Made by a program: the position numbers and the translations under genes. The notes below the pieces were generated by a model, which was not told the origin of the DNA, searched no databases, and saw nothing but the letters and a program-made list of their open reading frames with translations. DNA of 64,000 nucleotides, from the NCBI GenBank assembly GCA_963845265.1, contig CAWJRN010000007.1:1-64000 (forward strand), read 5' to 3'. The DNA is from DYRB01 sp963845265 (GTDB taxonomy: Bacteria > Pseudomonadota > Gammaproteobacteria > Chromatiales > Chromatiaceae). How positions within the stretch are numbered: position 1 is the stretch's first letter; each line of letters begins with the position of its first letter. Shown here piece after piece: positions 8,559 to 16,309 of the stretch.

Positions 8559-9126
8559 TCAACGACCGCGAGGGATAAAGATTTCCACCACCCCGTTGCC
8601 GCGCTGCATCTGCATCGCCGCGACATTGGCATCCGCCGGCAGTGAGATCGACTGGTTCGACCAGCCGGACTGGTTCATGTACATCGCGTTGCCTCCGCCG
8701 ATCGCGGACGACTGGCTGCGGATCACCAGGAGGCTGCCATTGAACACTGATGTCGACGACCGGTAACCCGGGCTGTCCGGTCTGCACGCGGATCTGGTAA
8801 CCAGCGGGGACCTCGTTCTGCTGGACATAGAGTCCGCCCATCGGCATGGCCGCAGACCAGAGGGCCGTTGGGCCGTAGGCCATGTTCGGATACTGCCAGA
8901 ACTGCGGCCCACCCAGGCCGGAGAGCGGGGCCAGGAAGTCCCAGAGCGCGGACAGGTTCGGCCCGTAGTTTGGGATCCAGGGGCTGGTCGGATAAGCCGC
9001 CATCCCCGTTGTGGGTCCGTACGGGATAGTCTGGGAGTAGGTTTGCCACCAGGCGGCGGCAGGTGCGGCCTGGAGGGCAAGCCCGAGGCCCAAGCCCAAA
9101 AGGGCAGTCGTTTGCAGTTTGTTCAC
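8559..9126 (-). pseudogene. Exported Hsp20/alpha-crystallin-like protein, one frameshift
   Basis: Signal peptide (MNKLQTTALLGLGLGLALQA, then APAAA), a Pro/Tyr/Trp-rich linker, then a beta-rich domain with small heat-shock features (GYQIRVQTG, NGSLLVIRSQSS, SISLPADANVAAMQMQRG, VEIFIPR). The first part is in the frame starting at 9126; from about 8745 the match continues in the next frame to the stop at 8559. If restored, it would be a periplasmic Hsp20-type chaperone of about 189 residues. It sits among stress genes, which fits. Confidence 0.6.
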
Positions 9127-9302
9127 AGTCTATGCTCCGGTCAGGTGGAAGGTATCCTTACTGCACGCCGTTCCGGCTCATTTCCGCCGCATGGAATTCT
9201 TGGCGGAGATCATGCCGGGGACGGCGTGCGCAATTTGAACCGCCTTGTCGATGTCCTATTGCGAGCCGACCGCTGGTTTTTCGTGGGGCGGCCGGTCTCC
9301 GC

Positions 9303-9590
9303 TCAGTTGAAGTGCGACTTGAACTGATGCACCGAGTCCTTGAAGGCCGCCCAAACGGCATCTGTACCTGCTTTGAGCTGCATCCAGGACTCTTCCGTCG
9401 AGGCCTTAATCGCCTCCAACTGCTTCTCGCCCTCCAGGCGCTTCGCATGAAGAGCCTTGAGCTGCTCCTGATAGTTCTCCTTGGCGTCCTCCTTGGTTTG
9501 ATGCGCCTTGGCCTCTAGGACCGCCATTTCAGCGCTCCATTCGTCCAGCCGCTTCTTCATTGCGGCAACGTATTCGTCTCTTGCGGACAT
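9303..9590 (-). CDS. sll1863-family coiled-coil stress protein
   Basis: 95 residues, almost entirely charged heptad-like helix (MSARDEYVAAMKKRLDEWSA ... QYQEQLKAL-type segments ... FKSHF). Length and pattern match the sll1863 family of small coiled-coil stress-response proteins. No signal peptide, so cytoplasmic. Neighbours are an exported Hsp20-like gene and a secreted protein gene on the same strand, with no close overlaps. Confidence 0.7.
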   Translation of the reverse strand: MSARDEYVAAMKKRLDEWSAEMAVLEAKAHQTKEDAKENYQEQLKALHAKRLEGEKQLEAIKASTEESWMQLKAGTDAVWAAFKDSVHQFKSHFN

Positions 9591-9625
9591 GGGACATGTC
9601 TCCTATTTAGGATGGGTGGGTGCTG

Positions 9626-10232
9626 TCAATTCCAGCGGAAGTCCAACCGGGACTGTCCAGAGCCACCAATATGTACCGTCTGGCGCTGGGGCTCCTGCAG
9701 GCCCTGACCGGGCGTGCTGACGTCCACGCTGTAGTCGCCCGCCGGCAGTTGGGTGAAGAACCACGGACCTCTGGACTCGGCGGTCAGGACGGTTCCCCCG
9801 TGGGCATCCAGAATATTCACCTGCACCGCCGAGAGGTACTCGCCACTACCCTGCTTTGCGAATAACAAGCGCAGGTTGTATTGGTTCGACAGGGCATCGA
9901 GCTCGGCACGTTCACCCTCTCCCACACCGCCCGATACGTACCGGATGCCTTGATCGCTGACGATCGGCACTAGATTTTCTGGGTGCGAACTAAGCGGTCC
10001 GGCGCCTGCGTCTTTGGGATGATGACGGCGGCGCCATCGCCTCCGGACCTGTCGAGGAACGGGGAAGCGGTGCAATTGCCCATTCCCGGGCCGTGGATGC
10101 CGGTTCCTGGTATCCGGTTGGCGAATCGCCAAGGGCGGCGGGCTGGGTGTCCTGTGCGCTGGCGGACTGCAACATGCCCCCGCCCAGGAGCAGCGTCACG
10201 GCCATGAAGGTCAATTTATGCGTCGTTGTCAT
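9626..10232 (-). pseudogene. Secreted carboxypeptidase-regulatory-like domain protein, frameshifted
   Basis: Start ATG 10230-10232 with a GAGAG ribosome site. A Sec signal peptide (MTTTHKLTFMAVTLLLGGGM, then LQSASAQ) leads into a Ser/Pro-rich segment that runs out of frame at about 10000-10060. The conserved second half, in the next frame (ENLVPIVSDQGIRYVSGGVG ... DAHGGTVLTAESRGPWFFTQ LPAGDYSV), looks like a beta-sandwich CarboxypepD_reg/peptidase-associated domain. Function unknown; probably periplasmic. Confidence 0.55.
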
Positions 10233-10335
10233 TTTATCTCTCGGTTTGGTTGATGAGCGCCGCAAGTCGGTCTATCGCCGGATGCAGTCTGCCGTTGCGT
10301 AAGGGGAAGGCCCTGGGCTTTCCGAGGTGCGGGTA

Positions 10336-10554
10336 TTAGCTGCCCTTGGGCACAAACAGCAGCAGCGCGCCCGCTGCAATTGCCGCCACACCAACCCACA
10401 TAGGCACGTTGACCGTCTCCCGGTCGCTAACCGTCAGTTCGATCGGGCCTATCTTTGCCTGTTGGGTCTCCTTGGTGTAGGTAAAGCTGCCATAGGCAAG
10501 CCCCAATGCGCCAGCGATGATCAGCGCGATGGCGGCGATCTTGATTGCGTTCAT
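10336..10554 (-). CDS. Small two-helix inner-membrane protein
   Basis: 72 residues: helix 1 (IKIAAIALIIAGALGLAYGS), a short periplasmic loop (FTYTKETQQAKIGPIELTVS DRETVNVP), helix 2 (WVGVAAIAAGALLLFVP). GGGAGAG lies just before the ATG at 10552-10554; an in-frame ATG at 10569 is disfavoured. The family with a KETxxAKxGxxELxVxDxxTVNxP loop is common in Proteobacteria and uncharacterised. An operator-like dyad is 107 bp upstream. Confidence 0.7.
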   Translation of the reverse strand: MNAIKIAAIALIIAGALGLAYGSFTYTKETQQAKIGPIELTVSDRETVNVPMWVGVAAIAAGALLLFVPKGS

Positions 10555-10661
10555 GTTGCTCTCTCCCACAGGTGAGTGAGGGTTATGGATGCAAGTGTCT
10601 ATTCGCTAGCACGGAGAGCCACAAACAGGCTAAAGCCTACGCCGATTTCCCCACTGTGTCT

Positions 10662-10675
10662 GTACGCCATCGCAC
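10662..10675 (-). promoter_or_regulatory. GTRCG-N4-CGYAC operator-like dyad
   Basis: GTACGCCATCGCAC, 107 bp upstream of the two-helix membrane protein starting at 10554. Intergenic position and spacing match the other copies. Confidence 0.6.
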
Positions 10676-10718
10676 AGGGTGCAGCTAGTGAAATGACCTA
10701 CACCGCTTCTGACAGAGG

Positions 10719-10910
10719 TCAGCGGCCAATCTGAATGCTGTTCAACGATCCCAGAACGCCAAACGCTTGCAGTAGCCAGAGCACAACCGCAATGACGACC
10801 ACGATATTCAGGATGTTCTTGATCTTTCCGTCCATAGGGATATAGGAGTTGACGAGCCAAAGCAGCACGCCAACGATGATCAAGACAACGACTAGATTAA
10901 TGAGTGGCAT
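10719..10910 (-). CDS. Thivi_2564 family membrane protein
   Basis: 63 residues: two transmembrane helices (LINLVVVLIIVGVLLWLVN and ILNIVVVIAVVLWLLQAFG) joined by YIPMDGKIK. This is the pattern of the Thivi_2564 family, named from Thiocystis violascens, and a clue to the organism. AGGAG precedes the ATG at 10908-10910. Its role is not known; small size and the upstream dyad place it with the stress genes here. Confidence 0.8.
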   Translation of the reverse strand: MPLINLVVVLIIVGVLLWLVNSYIPMDGKIKNILNIVVVIAVVLWLLQAFGVLGSLNSIQIGR

Positions 10911-11023
10911 GGGTGTTCTCCTGTTAGATTCATAACGTTTCGCGTACAAAACCGTCTTCCGCACGATAGGCGGCAGGAACGACAGCGCAGGGAACAATTT
11001 ACTCGCATGACCAAATGTCGTCT

Positions 11024-11037
11024 GTACGGTGGTGCAC
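11024..11037 (-). promoter_or_regulatory. GTRCG-N4-CGYAC operator-like dyad
   Basis: GTACGGTGGTGCAC, 113 bp upstream of the Thivi_2564 gene. One position differs from consensus (TGCAC instead of CGCAC). Confidence 0.55.
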
Positions 11038-11436
11038 ATAGGGCGGCACTCGTCCAACGCTGAACCCGTCTGGAGCGGGTAGAGCCCATCTCTCGGTCGG
11101 TGGCGATCAACTGCGCCCTGGGCAACGAGTCGATCGCCACCGGTCGGGCCCGCTACTTGTTCTGTTGCAGTTCCACACTGAAAGCAACAGTCGGATGATC
11201 AAGGCGTGCGGCCGAAGATGCCTTTGGAACAGCGACGAATACGTCTGCCGGGCGATCAGTCGAGATCCGCAGCAGTACACGCTAAGCACACGATGCGAGC
11301 AACCCGGACCGTCTGTCCAATCCAAACCGGAATCTATCGGCCGAAACGGTAGTTGTCGTATCCCGCCGGTGGGGGCTTCGATGGCGCCGAGCTGGGCCCC
11401 GCTTCCAGCCGCCGCTCGGCGTCCTGGCCGCGCGTG

Positions 11437-11628
11437 CTACTTGTCGCCCCTCGCCGCATCCTGGATTTTGTCTCCAGCCTTTTTGATCTGCTGTCCAACC
11501 CCTTCTGTCGCCCTGTCAACTCCTTTACCCATCTGTTCCCCTGGACCTTCCTGCTTCTGGCAGCCGGGTAGCGCCGAAAGCAACGCGCTCAGGACGAATA
11601 CTGTGCCGAAAGTCGTGTTGAGTTTCGT
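11437..11628 (-). pseudogene. Entericidin-like lipoprotein whose start codon reads ACG
   Basis: The reading frame after the first codon gives KLNTTFGTVFVLSALLSALP then GCQKQEGPGEQMGKGVDRAT and ends AARGDK. It has a lipobox (SALPGC) and is a clear paralogue of the intact gene at 23343-23537 (same GP-EQ-GK-VD and KAGD-I-DA pattern). The codon where ATG should be (11626-11628) is ACG, and an in-frame TGA lies two codons upstream, so no earlier start exists. Either it starts at ACG with very low efficiency, or the start was lost by one T-to-C change. Function by family: small outer-membrane stress lipoprotein. Confidence 0.6.
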
Positions 11629-11639
11629 AGTTCAAAAAA

Positions 11640-11837
11640 AATGTACCGGTTGTTCTTGAATCGTCACTTAGTCCGGGCCGATAACCCGTCGCCACACGGC
11701 TGGAGGATCCTGCCCTCAGAAACAGCAACAGTCGTCGAAGACCGGAACCGCCAGCGATAAATGCCACCCGTTCCGTGGGGCATCCCTGGCCCGCAGCGTG
11801 CATTGTCTCTTTTACGTCCCTCTCTTAGCCCATGTTC
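11640..11837. other. Intergenic stretch with no gene recognised
   Basis: Between the ACG-start lipoprotein (minus) and the csbD leader (plus). It probably carries promoters for both directions, but I see no convincing reading frame or strong hairpin. Confidence 0.4.
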
Positions 11838-11967
11838 AGCGTGCGGTGCCGCACCGAAAGCCCCTGGTCTTGCGTGTACCGTTTATGTCGAGCGATTGGA
11901 AACCGTCATTCCGGGCTCGAGCCATGGCCATCGTGGCCACGGCTAACCTCACCGTCGGAGACTCACA
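11838..11967 (+). repeat. csbD promoter/leader, copy 2, with hairpin
   Basis: Contains the dyad at 11841-11854 and an inverted repeat near 11920-11944 (AGCCATGGCCA - TCG - TGGCCACGGCT, 10 of 11 pairs) that could fold in the 5' leader, then GGAG before the csbD ATG. The whole segment resembles 2755-2886. Confidence 0.65.
11841..11854 (+). promoter_or_regulatory. GTRCG-N4-CGYAC operator-like dyad upstream of csbD
   Basis: GTGCGGTGCCGCAC, 113 bp before the csbD start, the same distance as for the Thivi_2564 gene and within 2 bp of that for the DUF697 GTPase. Confidence 0.6.
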
Positions 11968-12144
11968 ATGAACAAAGAACAGGTCAAGGGCCGCTTTGAA
12001 GAAGCGAAGGGCAAAGTCAAGGAAGTCACTGGCAAGGTCGTCGGGAACAAGGAGATGGAGGTTAAAGGAAACGTCCAAAAGAACATCGGCAAGGCACAGG
12101 CGGGCGTAGGAGACCTCAAGGAAGATATCAAAGACGCACTCTAA
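11968..12144 (+). CDS. CsbD family stress protein
   Basis: 58 residues, highly charged and helical: MNKEQVKGRFEEAKGKVKEV, then TGKVVGNKEMEVKGNVQKNI, ending DLKEDIKDAL. The KGxxxEAKGKVKExTGKxxGN pattern is the CsbD family, a general-stress protein in Bacillus and many Proteobacteria whose molecular role is unclear. GGAG lies 8 bp before the ATG. The gene is too short for most filters but strongly supported. Confidence 0.9.
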   Translation: MNKEQVKGRFEEAKGKVKEVTGKVVGNKEMEVKGNVQKNIGKAQAGVGDLKEDIKDAL

Positions 12145-12189
12145 GGCCTGAGAGGGCCCGATTCTGAAGGAACAATCCCCCGGCAACGC

Positions 12190-12924
12190 CAGCCCGCTGT
12201 TCTGGCGGCGCTTCTGGCGCTGCTGCCGGTGGGCGGCGACGCCCTCGCTTGGGTGCGGGCGACCGTTGTCTTCGCCGCCACTTCGCAGTTGGTCTCGACG
12301 ATCTTCCCGTTGATCCGGGGTGCGGCGGTGTCGGCCTCCGACAACCTGATTCGACCCTTGCTGATTTGCCGCCAGGCGCCGGTATCGACGCTCGCCATAT
12401 TCGTCGGCATTATCGGCAGCGTTTCGACCCTGGACCTACAGGCCCGTTTGCGCAGCGACCCAGGGATGCGCTACACCTTTGCCCGCGGCGCCCACCCCCA
12501 CATCGTCGGCTTTGCCCTGGCGGCGACCGGGGTCGGCGCCCTGCCGGTCGTAGACCTGTTGGCCGTGCCGGCGGTCCAGGCTAAGCTTCTGCACAGCCTG
12601 GCCGGACTCTATGGCCAGGGCTGGACCCGCCGCGAGGTCTCCGTGTTTCTCGGCCTCCTGGGTTTTGGGGTCGGCGTTGGCGATGCAGCGCGCCTGGTCG
12701 GCCGTGCGCTGGTGAAGCTTGTCCCTTATCTGGGTCAAACACTCGGGGCTGTGTGGGGGGGGGCCGCCGCCCGCGGGGTAACCACCTACGCGCTAGGCAA
12801 GGCTGCCCGCTACTACTTTGGCACCCGCCGTGTCGGGGGGCTGATCGACGCGACGGACCTGCGGCAGGTCTATGCGCAGGACCTCGCCGTCGGCGTCAAC
12901 CTGATCAAGACCTACACCGATTAG
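12190..12924 (+). pseudogene. Chimeric relic: AI-2E transporter end fused in frame to a DUF697 half
   Basis: The first part (AVLAALLALLPVGGDALAWV ... GAAVSASDNLIRPLLICRQA ... LAIFVGIIGSV) matches the C-terminal membrane region of an AI-2E family transporter. At about 12421 it joins, without losing frame, the C-terminal DUF697 half of the GTPase at 2887-4125 (STLDLQARLRSDPGMRYTFA to LIKTYTD). The GTPase domain is absent. The best start is GTG 12229, but the frame is open back to the csbD stop. Likely a recombination product; whether it is expressed from the csbD promoter is unknown. Confidence 0.65.
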
Positions 12925-12958
12925 CCATTGAGCACGCGGCGGCGACTGTCGTCGCGTA

Positions 12959-13062
12959 GGTTCTATACCCGTCGTCCATGGGTTTCCCGGTTTTCGCCGG
13001 CGGTTTCCCTTGTACCAACAACCTCTTACTGACAACTGAAAGCTGCCAACTGACAACTGCGT
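12959..13062 (+). repeat. Dispersed repeat, long form (TATACCCGTCGT ... CTCTTACTGACAACTG)
   Basis: Begins TCTATACCCGTCGTCC, ends with tandem ACTGACAACTG-like units. Related copies: 23592-23702 (reversed), 54949-55050, and the short copy at 4114-4152. It lies between the two halves of a duplicated GTPase region. Confidence 0.6.
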
Positions 13063-13085
13063 CGTATGACTTGGATTGAATCGTC

Positions 13086-13320
13086 ATGCTCAGCCGAAGC
13101 GACCGCCTGCGCCCGTTCGCCCTGCTACTGTGGGCCCTGCCTCTGGCGGCCCTACTTCCTCTGGGCCTTTGGTGACGATGGCAGAACGGGGCATGCCCTA
13201 AGGGCTGGCGGCCACGCTGGCGTTCAGGGCCGCGGGCTACGGTCTCCAGCACTGGCTCCGCCGACGGGACCTGCGCGCCGAGATCACCGATCAAATCCCT
13301 CTCAGCCACCTTTCGTTGCC
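13086..13320 (+). pseudogene. 5' fragment of a duplicated membrane-GTPase gene
   Basis: The DNA from ATG 13086 is a diverged copy of the start of the GTPase at 4179 (MLSRSDRLRPFALLLWALPL in place of MFSRSDRLRLFALLLWAVPL), but it hits a TGA in the first membrane helix and jumps to a later portion (DLRAEITDQIPLSHL). Together with the DUF697 relic before it, this is a second, decayed copy of the 3.6-4.7 kb region. Confidence 0.65.
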
Positions 13321-13713
13321 TCCCGAGTTTGTCCAGGTGCCGAATTACCCCGTCTACTACGCCCCACGACAGCGCACGAACTACAGCCCCGGCGCAATGA
13401 TGCCGGGACAGACATGCGCGACCACTATCGTCAGGGTGGACGCTCCGGAAAGGACGCGCGCGAGCGCGGTCAGCCGCCAAGACCCCACAAACCGCCCGCC
13501 CAGAAGTCAGAAACGACGGTCCAACAACAGCGGCCACAACCCCCGTTCGAAGCCCCGCCGCGTGAGCAGCAGGCGCCAAAGTCGCAGGGGAAAGGCGGCG
13601 GCGGACGACAAGGCCAGGGTGCCACCCGCGATCCAGGCCGCGAACCGAAGCCGGGATGGGATAAAGAGCCGGAGAAAGCGCACGACAACGCGCACGACAA
13701 CGCTGAGGAGTGA
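13321..13713 (+). pseudogene. Fragment of a hydrophilic Gln/Pro/Arg-rich secreted-type protein
   Basis: One frame reads PEFVQVPNYPVYYAPRQRTN Y, then the plausible continuation (MRDHYRQGGRSGKDARERGQ, PPRPHKPPAQKSETTVQQQR, ending DNAHDNAEE) is in another frame. The pieces look like the start of the mature domain and the low-complexity tail of proteins with a VPxYPVYYAP motif, with the middle deleted. No start codon or signal peptide remains. Function unknown. Confidence 0.35.
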
Positions 13714-13807
13714 AGCCGCGAATCCTGCAAGTATTGCGGGATGCTCCAGTCAGCGATCTGAAAGTCTCGGTAAGACCGGTGTCGACTGTGGCGTACGGTA
13801 CGCTGGG

Positions 13808-14602
13808 TCACCTGACAGGTGGCATCAGCCGGTCGTACTCTGCCTTGACGACCGCATAGCACTCGCAACTTCGCCGCTCCAATCCCGTTCGGTCCAGAAC
13901 GGTGATGTGGCCCCGTCGGTAGCTGATCAGCCCCGCCCTCTGCAACGCGGTCGCGGCTTCGGTTACCCCTTCGCGGCGCACGCCGAGCATGTGGGCAATC
14001 AGCTCCTGGGTCACGACGAGGTCGTTGCCGGGCAGCCGGTCCAAGCTGAGCAGGAGCCAGCGGCATAGTTGCTGGTCCACCCTGTGGTGCCGGTTGCAGA
14101 CGGTGATTTGTGCCATCTGCGCGATGAGCGCCTGGGTGTAGCGCAGCAACAGCCTCATCACGGAAGCCGAGCGGGAGAACTCCTCCCGAATCGCTCGCCC
14201 GGACATGCGAAAGCCCTCGCCGGCGCTCTGTACCACCGCCCGACTGGGTGTCGAGCCGCCACCCATGAACAACGGGACACCGACGATGCCATCGTTGCCG
14301 ACCACGGCGATCTCGGACGATGCGCCGTCCTCGGTGACGTACATCAAAGAGACGATCGCGGTCGTCGGAAAGTACCCGTGACTCAGGATCTCGCCTGACT
14401 CGTAAAGCGCCTGCCCCAGCGGCATGGCCACGGGCTGCAGATGCGACCGCCAGCGTTGCCAATCCGCTTCCGGCAGCGACGCCAGTAGCCGGTTGTGCCG
14501 CGGGTCAGGAACGAGGGCCTGCGGCGAAGCCCCGGGCCGACGCCCCTGGACGCTCGATCCCGCGGCCGACCCCTGATCGGTCGAATGGGAGTTGGGCGGC
14601 AC
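13808..14602 (-). CDS. Crp/Fnr family transcription regulator
   Basis: 264 residues. A cyclic-nucleotide-binding beta-roll (YESGEILSHGYFPTTAIVSL, GNDGIVGVPLFMGGGSTPSR) is followed by a helical dimer region and a Crp-type winged helix-turn-helix (VVTQELIAHMLGVRREGVTE AATALQRAGLI). No Fnr-style cysteine cluster, so an oxygen-sensing Fe-S centre is unlikely; the ligand is unknown. Start GTG 14602, 6 bp after the sensor gene, with a poor ribosome site, so it may be coupled to that gene. It is the only intact member among three related crp genes in the window (others at 38278 and 43332). Candidate binder of the GTRCG-N4-CGYAC dyads; inference only. Confidence 0.85.
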   Translation of the reverse strand: MPPNSHSTDQGSAAGSSVQGRRPGASPQALVPDPRHNRLLASLPEADWQRWRSHLQPVAMPLGQALYESGEILSHGYFPTTAIVSLMYVTEDGASSEIAVVGNDGIVGVPLFMGGGSTPSRAVVQSAGEGFRMSGRAIREEFSRSASVMRLLLRYTQALIAQMAQITVCNRHHRVDQQLCRWLLLSLDRLPGNDLVVTQELIAHMLGVRREGVTEAATALQRAGLISYRRGHITVLDRTGLERRSCECYAVVKAEYDRLMPPVR

Positions 14603-14608
14603 GTCGCG

Positions 14609-16285
14609 CTATTGACCCGGGCCCGCATCGCCCGAAGCCGCCCCCGCGGCCTGTGCGATCGGACTGCTCGCGGCCAGGGGCAAGGTGACGACGAATTGGC
14701 TGCCGCGACTGGCCCCCGCGCTGTGGGCGACGAGATCGCCGCCGTGGGCTCGAACCAAGGCGCGCACCACCGTGAGCCCGATGCCCAGCCCGACGCCGTG
14801 GAAGCCGAACGCGTGGGTGTCCTGCACGAACGGCTCGAAGAGGTAGGGCAGCATCTGCGGGGTGATGCCGATGCCGTCGTCGGACACCGTCAGCGCCATG
14901 CTGTCGGCGGTCACGACGACGGACAGGCTGATCCGGCCGCCGTCGTAGGTGTGTTTAGACGCGTTGTCGAGCAGATTGCTGACGATCTGTTGCAGGCGAA
15001 CTGCATCACCCTGCATCTCGATCCTACCGGGCGGCAGGTGCACCTCGAATCGCTGGCCGCGTGCGTCCATCGCCGGTCGGCAGGCCGCAACGGCCGCGTC
15101 GATCACGTGGCCCATGTCGACCGGGCGGCGCTCGAGCGCCAATCCGCCGGTGTCCACATTCGAGGCGCCGACCAGCTCGCCGAGCAGATGCGACATCTGC
15201 GTCAACTGCTGTTCGACAATGCCCTGTACCCGCGGCAGCAGCTGCTCGTCGGTCGGCAGGCCGCCCAGCATCGCGGCTGCGATGCGGATCGGCGCCATCG
15301 GATTGCGCAGCTCGTCAGCCACCGCGGCCAAGAAGGCCGTATGCCGCTGCCGCGCCCGCTCGGCGGCCGTCTGCAGCTCCCGCGCGGTGAGCGCGGCCAG
15401 CACCAGGTGCTCGTTGGCCTCGCGCAAATCCTCCAGCCGGCGCTCCTGGTCAGCCGCCGCGCCCCCGCCCTTGCGAGCAGGCTGATGCATGGCGGCACTC
15501 GGCTGCCCGTCCAGCCCTGGTCCATCGACAGGCACCTTGCCGTGGAACGTGACGCCGCCCGCGCGGTGATGCTTGGCCTCGTACATGGCCGCATCCGCTC
15601 GTGCGACCAGGGTGTCGAAATCATCCCCGTCGTCGGGATAGATGGCGATGCCGACGCTCGCCGTCAGGCTGACGACAAGGCCGCCCAGCTCGGCCGGCGC
15701 AGCGAGCGCCTCGATCAACTTCTCGGCCACCGTCCGGGCGTCCCCCGGCTGGTCCAGATCAGCCAGCAGCACGAGGAACTCGTCGCCACCGTGGCGACTG
15801 ACCGTGTCCACCCTGCGCACGGCAGAGACCAGGCGATCGGCGACCAGCCTCAGCACCCGGTCACCGAACGCGTGGCCGTACGCGTCGTTGAGCGGCTTGA
15901 AGTTGTCCAGGTCCAGGAACAGCAGGGCGAACGAGGCGCCGTGGCGCCTGGCGTTGGCGAGGGCCTGCCCAAATCGGTCGAGCAAGGTGGTGCGGTTGGC
16001 CAACTGCGTCAACGCGTCCAGCTCGGCGGATCGCACCGCATCCTGCAGCGCTTGCGCAGCGGCCTCGGCATCGGTCTGGGCGGTGAACGCAGCCAGAACC
16101 AGCTGCTCGTTGACCTCGGTGAGTGCGGCCGCCTGACTCTGGTCCAGCCGCCTTTCCGCGCGCACAGCATCCTGCGTCAAGCGCACCAACAGCGCGCGCA
16201 TCGCATCGACCTGCAAGCCCAACCGGGCCAGCTCGCCTTCGGCGTCTGCGGCCGACTGACCGGTCGGGTCCGGGGTTTGATTCAC
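14609..16285 (-). CDS. Diguanylate cyclase fused to a histidine-kinase module lacking the phospho-acceptor His
   Basis: 558 residues, no membrane helices. A coiled coil (about 15-85) leads to a GGDEF domain: active site GGDEF at 166-170 and inhibitory site RRVD (RxxD) at 157-160, both intact, so c-di-GMP synthesis is expected. A second coiled coil repeats the NExLVLAAxTA motif (59-69 and 291-301). The HisKA domain reads VADELRNPM where kinases have a His; D324 replaces it. The ATPase domain still has an N box (NLLDNASKHT) and G boxes (DDGIGI, GVGLGIGLTVV). It may be a pseudokinase or ATP sensor controlling the cyclase. Between kaiC-like (24-bp gap) and crp (6-bp gap). Confidence 0.85.
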   Translation of the reverse strand: MNQTPDPTGQSAADAEGELARLGLQVDAMRALLVRLTQDAVRAERRLDQSQAAALTEVNEQLVLAAFTAQTDAEAAAQALQDAVRSAELDALTQLANRTTLLDRFGQALANARRHGASFALLFLDLDNFKPLNDAYGHAFGDRVLRLVADRLVSAVRRVDTVSRHGGDEFLVLLADLDQPGDARTVAEKLIEALAAPAELGGLVVSLTASVGIAIYPDDGDDFDTLVARADAAMYEAKHHRAGGVTFHGKVPVDGPGLDGQPSAAMHQPARKGGGAAADQERRLEDLREANEHLVLAALTARELQTAAERARQRHTAFLAAVADELRNPMAPIRIAAAMLGGLPTDEQLLPRVQGIVEQQLTQMSHLLGELVGASNVDTGGLALERRPVDMGHVIDAAVAACRPAMDARGQRFEVHLPPGRIEMQGDAVRLQQIVSNLLDNASKHTYDGGRISLSVVVTADSMALTVSDDGIGITPQMLPYLFEPFVQDTHAFGFHGVGLGIGLTVVRALVRAHGGDLVAHSAGASRGSQFVVTLPLAASSPIAQAAGAASGDAGPGQ

Positions 16286-16309
16286 GGGGTCCGCTCCGAG
16301 CTCGGTCTC

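Noticed and set aside
13791..13803. GCGTACGGTACGC palindrome at the end of the crp gene
   Set aside because: Related in letters to the dyad but with a 6-1-6 layout and downstream of a gene, not in a promoter; kept out of the site list.
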